Positions 23,201 through 38,200 of a DNA stretch of 41,936 bases are shown here, one piece after another. Source of the stretch: Chara braunii (Eukaryota > Streptophyta > Charophyceae > Charales > Characeae); contig BFEA01000015.1 in the NCBI GenBank assembly GCA_003427395.1, forward strand, positions 4,660,941-4,702,876, written 5' to 3'. The translations under genes were made by a program, and so were the position numbers. How positions within the stretch are numbered: the first letter of the stretch is position 1; every line of letters starts with the position of its first letter. The notes under the pieces are model-generated. The model made no database searches. It was not told where the DNA came from and saw only the letters and a program-made list of their open reading frames with translations.

Positions 23201-26200
23201 ATTTTGAGCCACAAGGGTGGCCTTATCTTATTGTACAGAAAGCCCTCACCGTGGTGCTGGACAGTATATACGATCCGGAATTTCTGGACTGTTCTCATGC
23301 GAAGTGTGCAATACTCTAGGTAGACCGAGCATTCAAGAGTGTGACTTGGGTTATAGAAGGTGACATTACCACAGCCTGGCGGGTGCCTCACAATGTTATT
23401 GGGTGTACCAACTGAGCTAGGCCCGTTGGTCGCCATGGCCCTCTTGAGGCGGCAGGGTTCACTGCTTTTGCAATGCTTAAATTGCAGTAAGGATGGCCTG
23501 ACCATGCTATCCCTGTGGTTCAAGCCTGGCTGCACTCTCTGCTGTCTTGAGAGGGACGTCCCTCCTCTCATTTTATTAACCTACAGTGACCCTGAGATGT
23601 TGATGGTGCTGGCTCTTGTTCGACAGCAGCATATCCTCTTCCTTGGGATCCTCTCTTTGCTGAGCGGAATCCTTCTTCGTGATGTTTGGTCGCTTGCGGC
23701 CCTGGTGCAGATTACAGCACTAAATCAAGTCCTTGCTAATAGTCTGAAGTTCTTGTTACTTCAGCCACAAATGCCTGGCCAGCCTTGGTGTGCAGGGGCC
23801 ACTCACGAATGCAAACATAATGAGCTCCTCCTTTGGGCTGAGCGCAAGCACATTCAAGACTTGGTCAGGTGCCCTGACCAGACCAGTCATGCTACCTATA
23901 GGGTACTCTCTCAATTCCAGGGGCAGTCTCTACTCAGGATGAAGCCCCAAACGTCAAGGGATTGGAACATGATTTGCCTGGGTTGCAGCTAACCCCACAA
24001 AGCGTAGACCACGTGGAGGATCTGCAAATGGTTGACCAGCATCGTTTGGATGAACCACAAATTTGTGTCCCGCCATGTGCAGGCCACATGGGTGATCTGC
24101 AAATGACTGACCAGCAAACAACCCAAGACATTTTGGGCATGCAACGACGTCTAGGTGATCTGCAGCCTGAGATCCCCACCAATCTCTGCGGTCTGACTTC
24201 AACTAATATCTGTCTTTTTTCTTCCCTCTTCTTTATTCCTTTTCTTTTCCTTTTTTCAAAAGTGGAAATGACGTTGAGATATCATTGTTGGACTGACCGG
24301 CCCCAGGTAATTCAGGGTGATTTTAATTCTGGTCATCTGATTGTATCTGGACTCGAATTTGGGCCTGTATTTGAACTGTTCATGGGTGTACCAGCCGAGC
24401 TAGGCCCGTTGCTGACTAATATCTGTCTTTAGAATCACTGCCCCCCATTTATTACTGTCAGAATTCCTTGCAATTGCCATTCAGCTGGATGCTGATCTTC
24501 CGCGCCTACAATGCCAGAGGGTATGCAATTATACCAGTGAAAGAGGCTTTTTTACCATGTCTGTCCTACTACGAGTAGCAATGAGGGACCGCCAAAGTGA
24601 ACTACTCAATGATCGACCAGGTTAGTGGTTTAATCCTCCCATCCCACATCTCTGCCTGCGGTGTGCACGGACCTGGCCATTACATGGCCACTGTACATGC
24701 CTTTGACTACGGGGAGCTGTGGGACGAGGTCATCATGGTCCATGACTCCATGCCATGACTGATGTTACTGATTTCTTACATAATGATGTTGTTTTCTTGC
24801 CATACCAAGCTGTCCGGAATGTCTTTTATGTCAGATATCATTCCTCTGGCCCCGTGCTGCAGCAGGACAATGTACCAACACTCTGCGACCTTCTCCTTTG
24901 CACAGCTACAAACACTGGTACACTCAGCTGTATCTGTCATCGTCTCTGTCACAATCACGTCAATAACATGGTTTCTGCATCCATGTGTGTAGAGGACTGT
25001 CCCTTTGTTCCTGACTGCAGGCACCCTCCGCATCTGGACACTATAAGTCCATTTTGCAGCCATGGGCGCTGTACTGAATGCATGGTCTTTTCTGGTAACC
25101 GTTCTTCCTTCATTTTGGCCTGCAATCGACATGCCATTTGTTGGGGATGTATGGTGGGCATGCTCAATGTCAGCCATTGTGGCAATCGGTTGTTGGGCCT
25201 TCAATATGTGTGTCCTCCCCATCCTTACACTGTATGTCCTCTCTGTGGACAAGGACAGACTGATTCTTGAGCCTTTTCTTATCCTCTCCTTTGCCTTCAT
25301 CTTCGTTCCACTCTCTCTACTTTCCCTTGCTTTTCCTTTGTTGTTCTCTGTTTTGTCTTCTCTCCATCTCTCTTCTCTGTGTTGATTCCCCCCCAATACC
25401 CCCAATACCCCCAATACCCCCTATACCACCCCTATATCCCCCTATATCCCCCTATATCCCCCTATACTTCCCCTATACTCCCCCCGCATACCCCCCCCTC
25501 ATCCCCAAAAGTTTCTCAGCGCATTTGGGCTGTACTCAGCAAGCGCAGTACAGCCCCGAACTCAGATTTGAAAAAAAAAAAAAGTGGATGGCTGCTTCTG
25601 ACTGGTCAGCAGACTGCCGACCGGTCGCCCCCACTGGTCGGCTGCAATACGGCCGGCGGGTATGATTGTCTTCATCTTTATCGGCACAGGAATAGTTGAG
25701 CAAACCTGAAGTTTTGTTGGTCCATGTCTTCGTCTCTCTCACCCTTGAATGGTGGTGGCTGATGCAACTCAGGCCATGGGGGCAGGTTGCCCTCTGTCTC
25801 AGTAGATGTCCCAGCTCCATGGTATGCTCTGGGTGCATGGAGACCTCTTTGGGGAGAGGAACGCCTGTGCATTGTGGTGGCAAGTCGCGCCCAACTGTGC
25901 AAGGATCTTGTTGACAGGAACTTTCGGTCTATATCCTGTTTTGTCGACTGCAGAACTCCTGCGGCCTGCAGTGTAGCTTCATGAGGTGTCGAAGGCTCAC
26001 TTAGAGCATGCTGTGAATCAGACACCTCCTTTCTCGTCTCAGATTCCTCAATTGTTCTGATCTGCCGGTCCATCTCTCTCCTCCTCGTCTCCAACTCTTC
26101 CTTCGTTGGGTTCCATTCCTCTGGCACCCTCTCTATTCTTTCTCCCTCTTTTCCCTGGCAGCCTCCTGCCAAGGAGCCTCAGGGCTAGACTATTTATAGC

Positions 26201-29200
26201 GTCCCTTTCCCTCCCCTCTAGCTTTTGGCATCAAACCTGTTGCTTGACACCTCGTTCTCTCCATGCAAGGGTGCTCATGCAGTAATATGTAGGCGCGGAG
26301 CTGAATATATTTGTGGCACTCCTATGGTCCAAAATGAAAAATGTGCTGGTCCGAACAATCAGCATGGAAGTTTTCACCGGCTGAGATAGGTCGCTTGCTC
26401 CCCCTGGCCGGTCTTGGCAGGAGTCTGGAACCCGACCATCTCGCGCTAGGGGTGAGGAGCCTGGGTACTTCTCCCCATAAAGTAGAGCCGATAGGTACAG
26501 ATGGGTTCAATTACCAGTGGCAGTTAGCTATAGGTTTGGGCCATCTAGCTGTGTAAAGAACTTTGTCCTGGATATGTTTGGGTAAGATAGGTAATGTAGG
26601 CAGCGAGTGTGAGGTGGAAAAGTATTGGGAGAAGAAAGTAGTGTAGTGAATACAGATTTGCCCCATATATGAGGAGAAGACAGCTTAAACAAAAAAAAAA
26701 AAAAAAGGTAGGGAAGTCAGTCAACCATGTGTTGATACATGCGCTGCACCCGTCAATGACTACTAGCAGTTAACTACACAGCAGACATCTGTGATTGAAA
26801 GTCCTTTGGGGTGGTAAACAAATTGCTTGCACTTTGTTGATGCGGTCCGGACGTGGCGCTGATGTGCTGATGTTGTGTCACTGATATACCCGGAGCTGAC
26901 ATTTGATGATGGTGTGTAGATGGCCTGTAAAAGCGATATGGTCGTGACCAACTCGGATACCAGTGTTAGAATTCTGAAGGATTTGATGAAATTGATGATT
27001 ATTCACACGTGACATCAGATATCGGAAACATATACAGCCTGCAGTTGTATAGATCTGGGTTCAAACGGAGCAGCTGCTCTATGAAGGAAATTATTGAAAA
27101 CTCAGTCAAGTCCCTGCAGCTACAACCACAGTAAAAATGACGACGACATGCATACGGTTAGGCTGCACACGATAGGTGGGCTTTGCCTCCAGAGTACATA
27201 CGGTGGCTCGGAGGTGGGCAAAATCAGAGCACTCAGCACAGCAGAAAAAATGCTCAAAGCGTACTGGCGATTTCAGTTGTGTAGTGGGGGATGTCTAGCT
27301 TTGACTTTGTGCCTTGCTCAAAGGAATCAAAATTATCCTCGGTATATAACTAATAAAGCCGTGCTGACTAGGCAAACGAAGAGGCACCTACGTAAGGTTG
27401 TCCTGTGTTTAGCCTCCCAATTGCGTGGTTTCTCTAGGAAATTGGGTAACTGAGGGCAGGTGTGCTCTTTTTGTATGATGGATTCTGCCCCTTGTCAAGC
27501 GGTAGAGGACCGCTAGAGGACCACCACTCGTGAGTAGAGCATTTGTAATCAGCATCTCACGAACTAGAAGAATGTTGAGTACGGTCTCTAACCACAGTTT
27601 GTAACGAAACTTACGAAAGTGAAGTTTTTGTTTTTTCGTCTCTCAACCATGCCCCCCCTTTTTTTTTTGTCTTTCATTTTGGTTTTGCACGTCTCAGTAA
27701 CGAGAGCAACTGTGAGTACTGTCTCTCCCTCAGAGGTCGAAAAAAACAGAACTGTCAATCCAATTGTTTACGTCTGGGGATCAGTAAAGAAGAGAGTATG
27801 TTGAAGGCTCGGACCCTGGCAAGCTCTTTAGAATTTTCCCCTGCTATCTGTGATCAGGCTCAGGAAACTCAGCAATTCGATTGGAAAAAGAAAAAGAAAA
27901 AAAGAAAAGAAAAGCGAAGTCATCTAAAAAAGCTCTTGCCTTCCTCAGTTTTCATTGGAGCAAATGAAGAGAATCATTTGACGTTTGCCATGCTCAGCAG
28001 GTTCATTCTTGATTTTCAACCCACCAGTGGTTAACAGGGTAAACTGTTTTCATTGCTGAAATCAGTTTTTTTTGGCCAAATTTTCACTCTTTTGCGACTT
28101 TTTTTTTTTTTGACTGTTGGAATTGTGTCTGGACTCTGGTGACCATTTGTCAATGTTCTGAAGTGGTTTTGTCCATTGGAATTGTCTGTGGTAACCATTT
28201 CCAAACAGCACTGAAAATTCTGAAAATTCTCCGAATGCAAATTTTCATTCAAGTGCACTTTCGCCTCACCGTTTCACCCTGTTTTTCTTCTTTTTTCTTT
28301 CCTTTTTTTTTGCCTATCGTGTTTGGAGCCTTCGCATAAACCATGAGAGTCGGATTGAAAATCTGATAAGCCGTTTTTGTTGTGCATACTATGGAAACAG
28401 TTTCCCTGTAGAATGGAATGCACACAGGGTACTTGTGCTCCAAAGGGGTCATCCGACCTCCATTTGCGTTTTCCTTTGGTCCACAACTCAGGCTATGCTA
28501 CACTGCAAGTTCAGAAAAGTGGTCGGCCCGATGGTTCATATGACTTACCCCCGGTGTGGCTGAATGGTGCATTTGTGTAACTGATATTCCCCACCTCCTT
28601 TTACCCCAGTAAGTGGCATGGCATGGGTAAGAAATGTTTGAAGAGGAGATTTCTGGTGAAAGGCAGACTGCAAAAAGAATAGACTTCTTTTGAGATCTTA
28701 AATGGGATAGATTTTGAAGCAGTTTTGGCCACCACATTGTGCTGAACAATTCGGCGGAGCTGTCCGAATTACTGCCCTTTGTGCCTGGAGGCTCGCAAGA
28801 GTCATTCAACACACAGTTTCTTGTCCTTCATCCAAATCTCTCCATTCTTTTATTAGAATTTCTTTATGTTTTTGTTAAAATTCTCCCCTTTTTTTGGCAG
28901 TTCTTTATTGTTGTGCATTTGTGTATGCTTCCCTGACATGTCTGTAAGGGATGGCAACTTCACATTTCCCCTCCCTCGAAAGCGGAAAAGGAGAATTCAA
29001 ATTTGCATTGGGTTTGTCGCTTCCTCTGGCTTAATGTTTGTCCAGGCTGGTTGTCAAAGGCAAGCGTCAGCCCCCGGAGTATTTCAGTCTGACAGGTGGA
29101 GGAATTCCGCGTGAGCTGCGCAAGCTGATTGGAGACTGCCTTAACTATAAACCGACAAAGCGCCCGACATTTCATGCTATGCTATCAACCTTCTTGACAC

Positions 29201-32200
29201 TTCTGAAAGAAATACCCATCAGTGTACCTGCCAGCCCAGACAAGTGAGTATGCACTCTGATTCCTAGCACTGCTTTCTTGAAAGGGGTGACCATGGTTTT
29301 TGCCCCGGGCCCGTGCCCTGGGGTGCCGTTCCACCGGCAAGGATTTCTGACACAGAACTACACTGCATGACGGCTAGTGTGACCTGCTTCTTGACTTGAA
29401 AATTCAATTACGAATTTACGATCCTTACAGTGTGTAGATTCGCCTTTGGTATGGCCTTTGCTGACTGTACTCGACCTTTTGGCAGGGACGTTACTCGGTG
29501 CTTCTGTTTTTGTTTTGTTGTCGGTAGTTGTAGCCTCATTTCTTTCATTTTGTTTTTGCGTTTCTATTCGAACTTTTTGAACATTAAGGCACCAACCCCT
29601 AGGCTATCGTCTGAGGATGACACATATGCGAAATATTCACAGAAAAATGTAAAAGGGTATGTGACGTAACTGGAGTTTCATTTTTCTATTTCTGTCGATC
29701 CCAAATCAAAAACATAAACTCGAGAAAATGAAGAAAACCCAGGGGAAAAAAAAAAACATGCACGGTCAAAACGAAGTCAGACGTTGTCAGAACCCATGCT
29801 ACAGCGAAAGTGCCTTCCGAGTGGATCCGCTCTGCTCGGACAGATCTGGGCTGTTTGGATTGATCCTGATGACGGGTGGGGCTGCCCAAGAAATGACCAA
29901 AAAATCATTTTTATTGTTTTTGCTGGATTTGGTTATGAATTTCGAGATGACCCTCGCCAAAAGTTGTTTGTATTGCAAGGTTTGGTGACATATCTTTTGT
30001 TGAGATCTTTTTGAATATCCTAAAAAATCGGATTTGGACTTTTCCGACATGACATGTACGTTTCCTGGACATTTTTCTCTGGCGTGGCTGTATACATCCG
30101 GCAAGTTTCGGGGGTCGGCCTACGAGGTCAAAATGGCCGGCGGCACCAGCCAAAAGAAGGCCAGCACTGGTTCCTGTTCTTTTTTTGGTGTGCAGCGCGT
30201 TTGGAGGCTAGGCAAAGGAAGGGGCAAAAGTACTGATGGTTTCACAGATTTGTAAATTATTCAGACAGGAGTGGGGCCTTGCCATCTGGCTCCAGACATC
30301 CAGACAGTCTGGATGGCTGTTCGGACGTCTGGATACGGTGGATAGTAACCATGGCTTTACCCCTTAACTTCATTGTGAAGTGGGAAGCTCCTGACTTTAT
30401 TTTGTTCATGTGACTTGATCAGGATTTGACGTCGTGTTCCATTTACTAGTATGTACATGTGTGTACCATTCATCCACATGGGCGGGGTGATAGCTTGCTC
30501 TCCCAGTCTTGGGGTTATATGTGTTCTCTTTGTACAACTATTCTCTTTTTTGTCTCTATACAACCGTCTTCTTCGCTGAAGAGAAATGCATGAATCAATC
30601 TCATTTTTATGAATGTCCCATCGTCATTAGAGCATGGGTGATTTATGTCGGGTAAGCAGCTGTGACTAGTGCAGGCTCATTCTTGAGTTTCAACCAGATT
30701 CCAAAATCCAGACTCCTGGCGCTTATACGAGATGAGGCTCGAAGAGCGGTCATTTTTTGGGGACGTATACCTTGCAGTCCTTTGGGGAAGCTCGCTGCTG
30801 CGCTAGCTTTCTCAAGCCAAACATTGTATGGCGTACGTGTGCGCAGGATGCTATTGTAACGGTTCCACTTGGTGCCCTGCAGTTTTTGCGAGCTGCTTTC
30901 CTGGCCTTGTCACCTGTGTCTCTTTGCCACTTGGCCTCACATCAACTCAGTCAATTTTCAATTCCCATTGGGTTCAGTCTAGATAAGAGCTTGGATGGTT
31001 GGATTTCGACGTATGGTGTACCGTCACCACTTGTTTAGTTACCCACTACGTCTTTAGATTCAGTTATATATGGAGATTGAAAGAAGAAAGATCATCTCTC
31101 AAACAAAGCTCGTTTCGATCGCAAGAGATGAAGATAAAGTCCCAAAATCATCCTGAGGTTCTGAGTACGAGCCTTGTAATCTCGCTATGTGCTGGAACAC
31201 CTCGGAAGGTGCAAAGTTCGAAGTCCTTCGCGCATAGATTTTGAGGCGAATGATCCCCATACATTGGGTTGTAAGTTGTAACAGGTAGGTTATCAGCAGG
31301 AAACCAATAGGACGGCGCTAGTGCGTCTTAGCCAGCGACCGAGCTGTTTAGGATCCCCAGAGATTTTTACGTGAGAATTTGAACTAAAGAAAGTGCGCTC
31401 TTGCGCATTTGGCGTTCCATACTCTGATGCCGACTGTAGATATAAGGCTCTTGTGCTTTCGTAGTGGAAATAAGAGAGTTCTATCGATTGCGTTTTGAAT
31501 TTCTGCATTCAGCTTACCTTTTCTTTTTCTGCACTTAAACCGCCAGTTCCCTGGCACACTGGCTGCCGAGCGTCTCTGCACCCAGCTTCCGAGCCTCTTC
31601 AGTCACAACGAGATGAAGGTCATCGTTTGAAACGAATTAGGTAAGCCTGTCTCACAAATGGGGCCCATAGGGGTCTATGAGGGGGGCTAGCACTTCCAAG
31701 AAGATTAAAAAACAAAACGGGTACAGGCCCTTGCAGAAAGCAAAAACGAAAAGGAAAGTCAGGTACAGTCAGGGCCTGGTTGCTCTGCACAGCATTCTAC
31801 ATGCACCTAGTCCTGAAACGACCCTGATTCGTTTGAGATGTTGGATCAGCACAAATGTGCATTGACATTTCTTTTTGCTTCTTTTTTGGGGAGGTGGCTG
31901 TGTCAGAAGAACCTTGTTTTGGCTTACGCGATCGGTTCACTGTTTGTTTTTTTTTTCCTCTTTTCTTCTTTTGTTCTCTTTGGGCAGTGGGGCGGCAACA
32001 GATGGGCTGCCGTCCGTGGGAACCTCGTTCTGGCTCACGTGATTGGTTTCGCTTTTTTTTTTTTTTTTTTGACTTCTGTTTTGTTGTCAATTTTCTTTGC
32101 CGCTGATTTTTCTTTCCTTGCACCCCACGCACCGCCCAACTCCCCGCCCCCACTGCTTTTTGTTTTCCCCTGACTGCTCTAGACGGAAGTCCAGCCAAGA

Positions 32201-35200
32201 AGTTTGGGTTATGTGGGTGATCGCTTATATTTGCAAACAATTGAGTGCACTTTTGGATATGTGGGTGTATGACCACTAGCATCTTATTTCAGGTAGGAGA
32301 TGCCAAGTGGCCAAGGGAAATTACACTGCAGCTGCATAGCAAAGGGGGATGAGTACTGAGCCGCTCTGACTGACTTGTTGTCGAGATGGTCTGCTACTCT
32401 TGAGTGACTGTTTGGAGTTAGAATTGCCTGTCCTGCGGGGCTTATGTTCGTGGGTTTGAGCAGAGCGAGCTTCTATAGACAATCACAGCCAAAAGTGAAG
32501 AATGTAAACCTGACCTGGCTCAGCCGTGTGCCTTTTCCATGGCTTGGATTGTGGGCAGTGATCAACTACCTCTCCAGAAGGAGCCGGACTTGGGATCAAG
32601 CTTGGAGCCTTCGCCAAATTCGACCTTGGATTTCGTGCAAGGTGTGGAGGTTGTATTACATCGGTTAGTCTCCGAAGGGGATGTCTCAGGAGTCAGGTAT
32701 ATGCCCCATCATCCGAAGCATACCTAAGACTGATTATGGTTTCTCTGGCAAATGAATAAATAGCCTGGGCAGTTGAATTACGCGTTTTTGCATCGTCAAC
32801 ATCTTTTCCTTAGGATGTGCTCACACCAGGACTCTCCTTGGTGTATCTGATCGCAACTGCAGGTGGTTTCAGCCCAGAAAATCCTTTTGCACATCCTTAA
32901 TTCTTGTTCTTTTTCAGCTGTTTCCTGCAAGGGGGCAAGTCATCATTTCCTTTGATCTGAAAGGCGTATGTCCTTGCCTCATTGGTCGGCCTTCCTTCTC
33001 TGCTTTTGCTATTTCATTCGAACTGCGAGGTTTGCAATGTTGTTTTTGGGGTCTCAGTGAACTAACACTCTATCCGACCCCCCCCCCCCCCCGAAGTGGG
33101 GTGGTGGTTTCCAAGAGGGTTGTGGGTAGGCTAAGCTCTCCAATTAGTGGATTGGCGGACTCTGTAAGCTTTTGAAATGATTCCGTCTCCTACAAAATAT
33201 CTGATGGTCATTGATGGGGGGAGTATATAGCACCTGTGGTCCTGAAGACTATTAAGTGCCAGGTTGCATTTTTCTGACCTGGTTCCACCTCTGTCATCAA
33301 TCAGGCTTGGATGTGGTGGTGGTGGTTTGAAGTGGTTTGAACTTTGAAGTGCTGTGTTAGGTGTGAAATGAAGGGTTTTTGGCTGGGTGGTATTGAGAAA
33401 TCTTGCAATTCCTGCCAGCTTTGTCTGGAGGTGCAGTGGACGGCAGTGGACGTGTTGCCGTGAATGTAATTTTCCTGCAATGGATCTCTCACTTTTGTGA
33501 TGGATCTCTGATCGGCTTTCTAACTTGCTCTGGATGGATGGTGGGCTGTTATGCTCTTCTGCAGGGACTTGCTCAATAGAGCAGCTGCAGGAAAGGCAGG
33601 CGTGAGTGTGGCTGCACTCTTGGAGAGCCGTAATGTAGAGGGCCAGACTGTCCTACACACTGCGGCAATGCGCGGGTAGGTTCTTTACCATGCCTCGTTG
33701 CAATCACATCACGCCCTTCCAATCTGGCATTGGTCATGGGTGCAAGCAGTTTGTCCCTTTTATTTGGTTTTCCTGGGGCATCCATTTGTCCTTTGATTTG
33801 GTTTTCCTTAGGCTTTGACATCTTCTCACAAGCCATCACATCTTGTCGGAAGCTTATCGCATGGTTGCTGGGGGCGGTCGTTGACATGTTTATGGAATTG
33901 CAGGAGGGGTAGTTTGCCGGCACTAAATTGTTTAGTGCATGCCATATGTGTCTCGGTGAAAGTACATGCGCATAAGCCTGATGGTGTGGTCTGGATTTGG
34001 GTTTGTTGCTCCTTTTACTGTTTTGCAAATGCCATGGTGTGGTCTGGATTTGCGTTTGTTGCTCCTTGCACTGTTTCACAATGCCAGTGTGTGAATCGCT
34101 GTATCTACAAGCTGTGGAAAGAAATATAGCACCCAGTGATCGCTTGTTCTATTCCTATTATTGGCGATTCGGTTCATTGAACCCAGACTGTTTTCCGGTA
34201 TTGCAAGTTTGTTGAATTGTCGGTCACGGGCTTGTTATTTTTTGTGCTCATCTGCAAGGTGTGGAGATCTTCGTCTCACGATTAATATGGATGTGTTGGT
34301 TGTGACAAGAGGTGGTGGTGTGATGCTTGTGGTTTTGCCAAACAGTCCACCGAAATCGTAGTAGGCATTCCTATCCTTAGCAATCTGTGGACTGAACCGT
34401 AATCACTCTGTTGATTCCTCCTGTGCATCCTACACCCAGATTTACTGAGATTGTGGAGTTGATCTTGGAGCACCCAGAAGCAGATGTGGAGGCTCAAGAT
34501 AAGGATGGAGACACTCCCATTTTCTTTGCTGTGGCATCGGGTATGGTTGAGTGCTTACAAGCTCTTGCTAAGAAAGGGGCAGACGTAAATGCACGGCTCA
34601 AGGATGGACTTGGCCCGACCGTTGCTGTTGTATGCGCATTCCATGGGCATCCGGACTGTATGCGGGTGAGTTTAAATGGGGGATGATAACCTGATCTGTG
34701 GCATGACAGTCTGTACTCTGTGCAGATGTTTTAGTTACCTTTTTGCGGATGCTCTGTCTTTGTCAAAAAAGAAAACCCGATATCCCACTCGGCCTCTTCG
34801 TGCTTGGAATCTCAGAATAGCATTTTACTTCGGCCGAGATACTGGCTTGAATGTTGAAATTTGAGCTGCGGGTCAGTCTGATATAGCAGCAGCAGTCGGC
34901 GCAGAAGCTTATCTGGTGGTTTGATCGAATGAATGATCTCCTTGTGGCACTAGGCTAACTGGTCTATGCTGCCATCCTACCTTGTTCCCCCGAATACAAT
35001 GCACGTCGCCAGACGTGGTTAACGGGGACCGCCAGTTTCAGCTCCTGACTAACAGGTCCAAAACTGAAATTAGGGCTTGGGGGTCAAATTTTATGTTTTT
35101 TTTTCCTTTTTTTTTGCCTGTTTTTGTTTTGGTTCAAGGTGGTTGAGTAGCGAATTTGGTCTCACATTGCATGGTCATTATAGCTGTATTTGGGGCATCT

Positions 35201-38200
35201 TTCAGTCTAAATACAGCTATAATGACTGTGCGTTGTATTCGGGGGAAGGAGGAGGTCTAGTCGTCGACTACTAGTGTTTGCTACGCAAAATGTGGCAGGG
35301 TACCTGGTTGGATAAAATTTGAGGATACATGTGCTCCGGTATATCGCCCCAGAGCCCAAAGCCTAACGTTCATGTGAGTTATAAAAAGCATATGTATGAA
35401 GACGATTTTGCTTCCCCCTTATCGTCTTCGCCTGAATATAACGCCCGGTCATTATAGCTGTATTTGGCACAACTTTCCACCAAGATACGGCGATAATTAC
35501 CGGGCGTTCTATTCGGGTAAAGACTGATCTCGTATACAGTGTGGTGACAACCATTTTGTCCTTTGTTAGAATGTACCTGGAACATGCAGATAGCCTGATG
35601 CGTGTGTTCTGCACGCTGCTGTGATAGTTGCTATGGCACATTCTGGTATGCCAGAATTGTCATAATGGTTCATGCCCAGCAACAGGGAAGACTCTGCCTC
35701 GTTCGAAAGAGGGTAAAGGAAGAAACTAATTGACTTGGATTTTGAGGCTTTGAAATCGTGATAACAGCCTTGTCAGAGCATATACCCTGATTGCTGCAAG
35801 GCCTGTACAGAGCATGTTTCCTGCTGTCTGCACCATGCAGGCATGTCATGACAGGGCCAACATTACCATTCACAGAGGTAAATGGGAGGTTTGCCTTCAC
35901 AGAGCAAAATGTTAATAACATGCATTTGTCTGAACACCTTCACCAGATCTAACAGAAAATTGTATATTGTAAGTCTGCTGCACCAGACATCAAGCAATTG
36001 TACTCTAGGGTCGAATGCCACTGCTGGAGGATTGCTCCTGATGTTGCAACGGCTCCGCATCTTGTCGTTGAAATTTTATAGGTGCTGTGGCGTATGCAGG
36101 CTGGAACCAGATTTACCAGAACCTCCTACCCACAGAAAATGTAAAAAATTCAAAATTGTGGATCTTTCCGGGAGGCCTACTGAGAGCAATCCCCGATCTA
36201 CGACCTGCAGCATGTCTGGCATTCTGAAATGTATACTGTGAACCCTCTGCATACCTATATGCATCATATCTACAACGATTCTCTATGCAGTGTGTACCTA
36301 TCCACAACAAAATGGCAGTATTTGGGAAATTTATGCCCACAAGGGCTACAACATGTAACTTATGAAATGTACTATCGTGAGGCTTGCACAGAGCTGTACG
36401 ATCCACTTCTTCCCCACCCTGCCAACAAAAACAGCTTCTGTCCGTTTGTCAATGGCCATGCTAATCTCTTATCTGTATCATTCCAATTTTAACGGATATC
36501 TCGACGGACTGAAGTCAAGTACTCTAATATCTATGACATACTTAGAACTATTCTATCTGCAGTGCACCTGCAATACCTTTAGTGAATCTATCTATTGATG
36601 ATTCTCTGAACATCTATGCCACGGATTTGACATTGACAACATATGTCTCCCAGAACTCGTAAGTGTGCACAGCCTACCTGGAATACTCTACAGACCTGCG
36701 ACTATGTATCTGTATTTGCAAATGTTTAATGAACCTCGATCGATACTGTTTATGCTCGCTTCGACCTCAGCTACGGACCCTTGTGGACAATGCGGTGGAG
36801 CTAGTAATTTACCTGAAAATACGATTCTCTCAACATTGCTCAGTGAACCGGCTGTGTCCATGGGAACCTCCATTCACAGTGTTGACGTCGTCTTTCCCAG
36901 AGGTTCTCTGAACATCTATACAACGTGCAACTGATTTCGTAGTGCCCGGCCTATCTACACCTCTCTGTGAATCTATGACTGTGTAACTATGGCGGTAGAT
37001 GCTCTAGTGGATTCGCTTCTTTCTGTTACTGTGGTTTTCAGTTGTCTTCCGGAGACATTCTCTTTCTTTTGGACAACATGCTACTGCTGGCTGGCGATTT
37101 CCTTTTCCCAAACCCTCAAAGACACCATCTGTAGACTTATGGCTATGGACCTATGGTCGAAACGGATTCTTTATAAGATTCCCTTATGCTCTTAGGGTTC
37201 GTTTTCCCTCACCTTTGCTAAACATCCAATTTGTCCTCCACGTGCATTGCATGGTCATCGTAAAGAAACATTCTATCTGCACCCTCGCCGTCGAAAACGT
37301 TTTACCCTGGTAGGCATGTGATAGCTTGATCACATGAGAAGAGGAGGTTCCTGCAGAGCTGAAAGACTGTGGCAAACAACTTTTCATTAACACAGTCTTC
37401 CCAATGCTTGCATTCTCTGTATGCGCCATCAGGCCGAATCGTTGGATTTAACTGTTCATCTAACGTACTCGTCTTGCCTCTCCTGTGATATTGTGGTATA
37501 TCGATCAGAAAAGTTGCAGGTGGCATGCTGATGAATCCTTTGATCTAAAGCCATTTCCATTTCTACTGCTATTCTGATGAAAACCTGTTTCGCATGTCCG
37601 TTCATCTGTCATCCAGAACCGGCCCTGTCAGCCAAAGGTTTCCCCTGACCTGGACACTCAGCCCGGTCCAGGTTTGGACCAGGTTCACATCAGTTTAACA
37701 TAATTCTGGTCCAGGTTCCGTGACGTACGTAACACGCCATTGATCATCAGTCCTTCGAATCGGGCGAGCAAAAGCTGTGCAGAAATCGTTGGAGGATTGT
37801 GGCCTTCCCTTCATGTCGTGTCCCTGTGTGACTGATGATGAAGTAATGGCGGCAATGATTATCTGAATCCATGCGTTGCACTGTTCTGTAAATTGGACCA
37901 GTTTAAAAGGATATTCATATGATGCGATTGAGCAGCCGGTTGCCGTGTATGATGCACAAGATATCCACGTGATGTCCATGAACACCGGTAGCAGATCGGA
38001 ATCTGACTCACTCTGAATTACGACTCTTCTTTGGAGCGGACGTTGGTGGATTTATAAATGCACTGTGCAGGGAAAAGTTTGTGGGGAATGAGCATGTGAT
38101 TTGCGGCGCCTGCCTGGTGTACAGTTGTAACCTTGTCATGGTGTCTATGCCGTGGGTTGCATAATTCTACAGGAACTTCTGTTAGAAGGGGCCGATCCAA

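Noticed and set aside
25388-25500. C-rich decamer array considered as interstitial telomere
   Set aside because: The units CCCCCAATAC/CCCCCTATAT do not match the plant CCCTAAA repeat or known variants.
31797-32282. 161-codon basic minus-strand frame
   Set aside because: Lys-rich runs come from T-tracts and a local duplication in intron 3.
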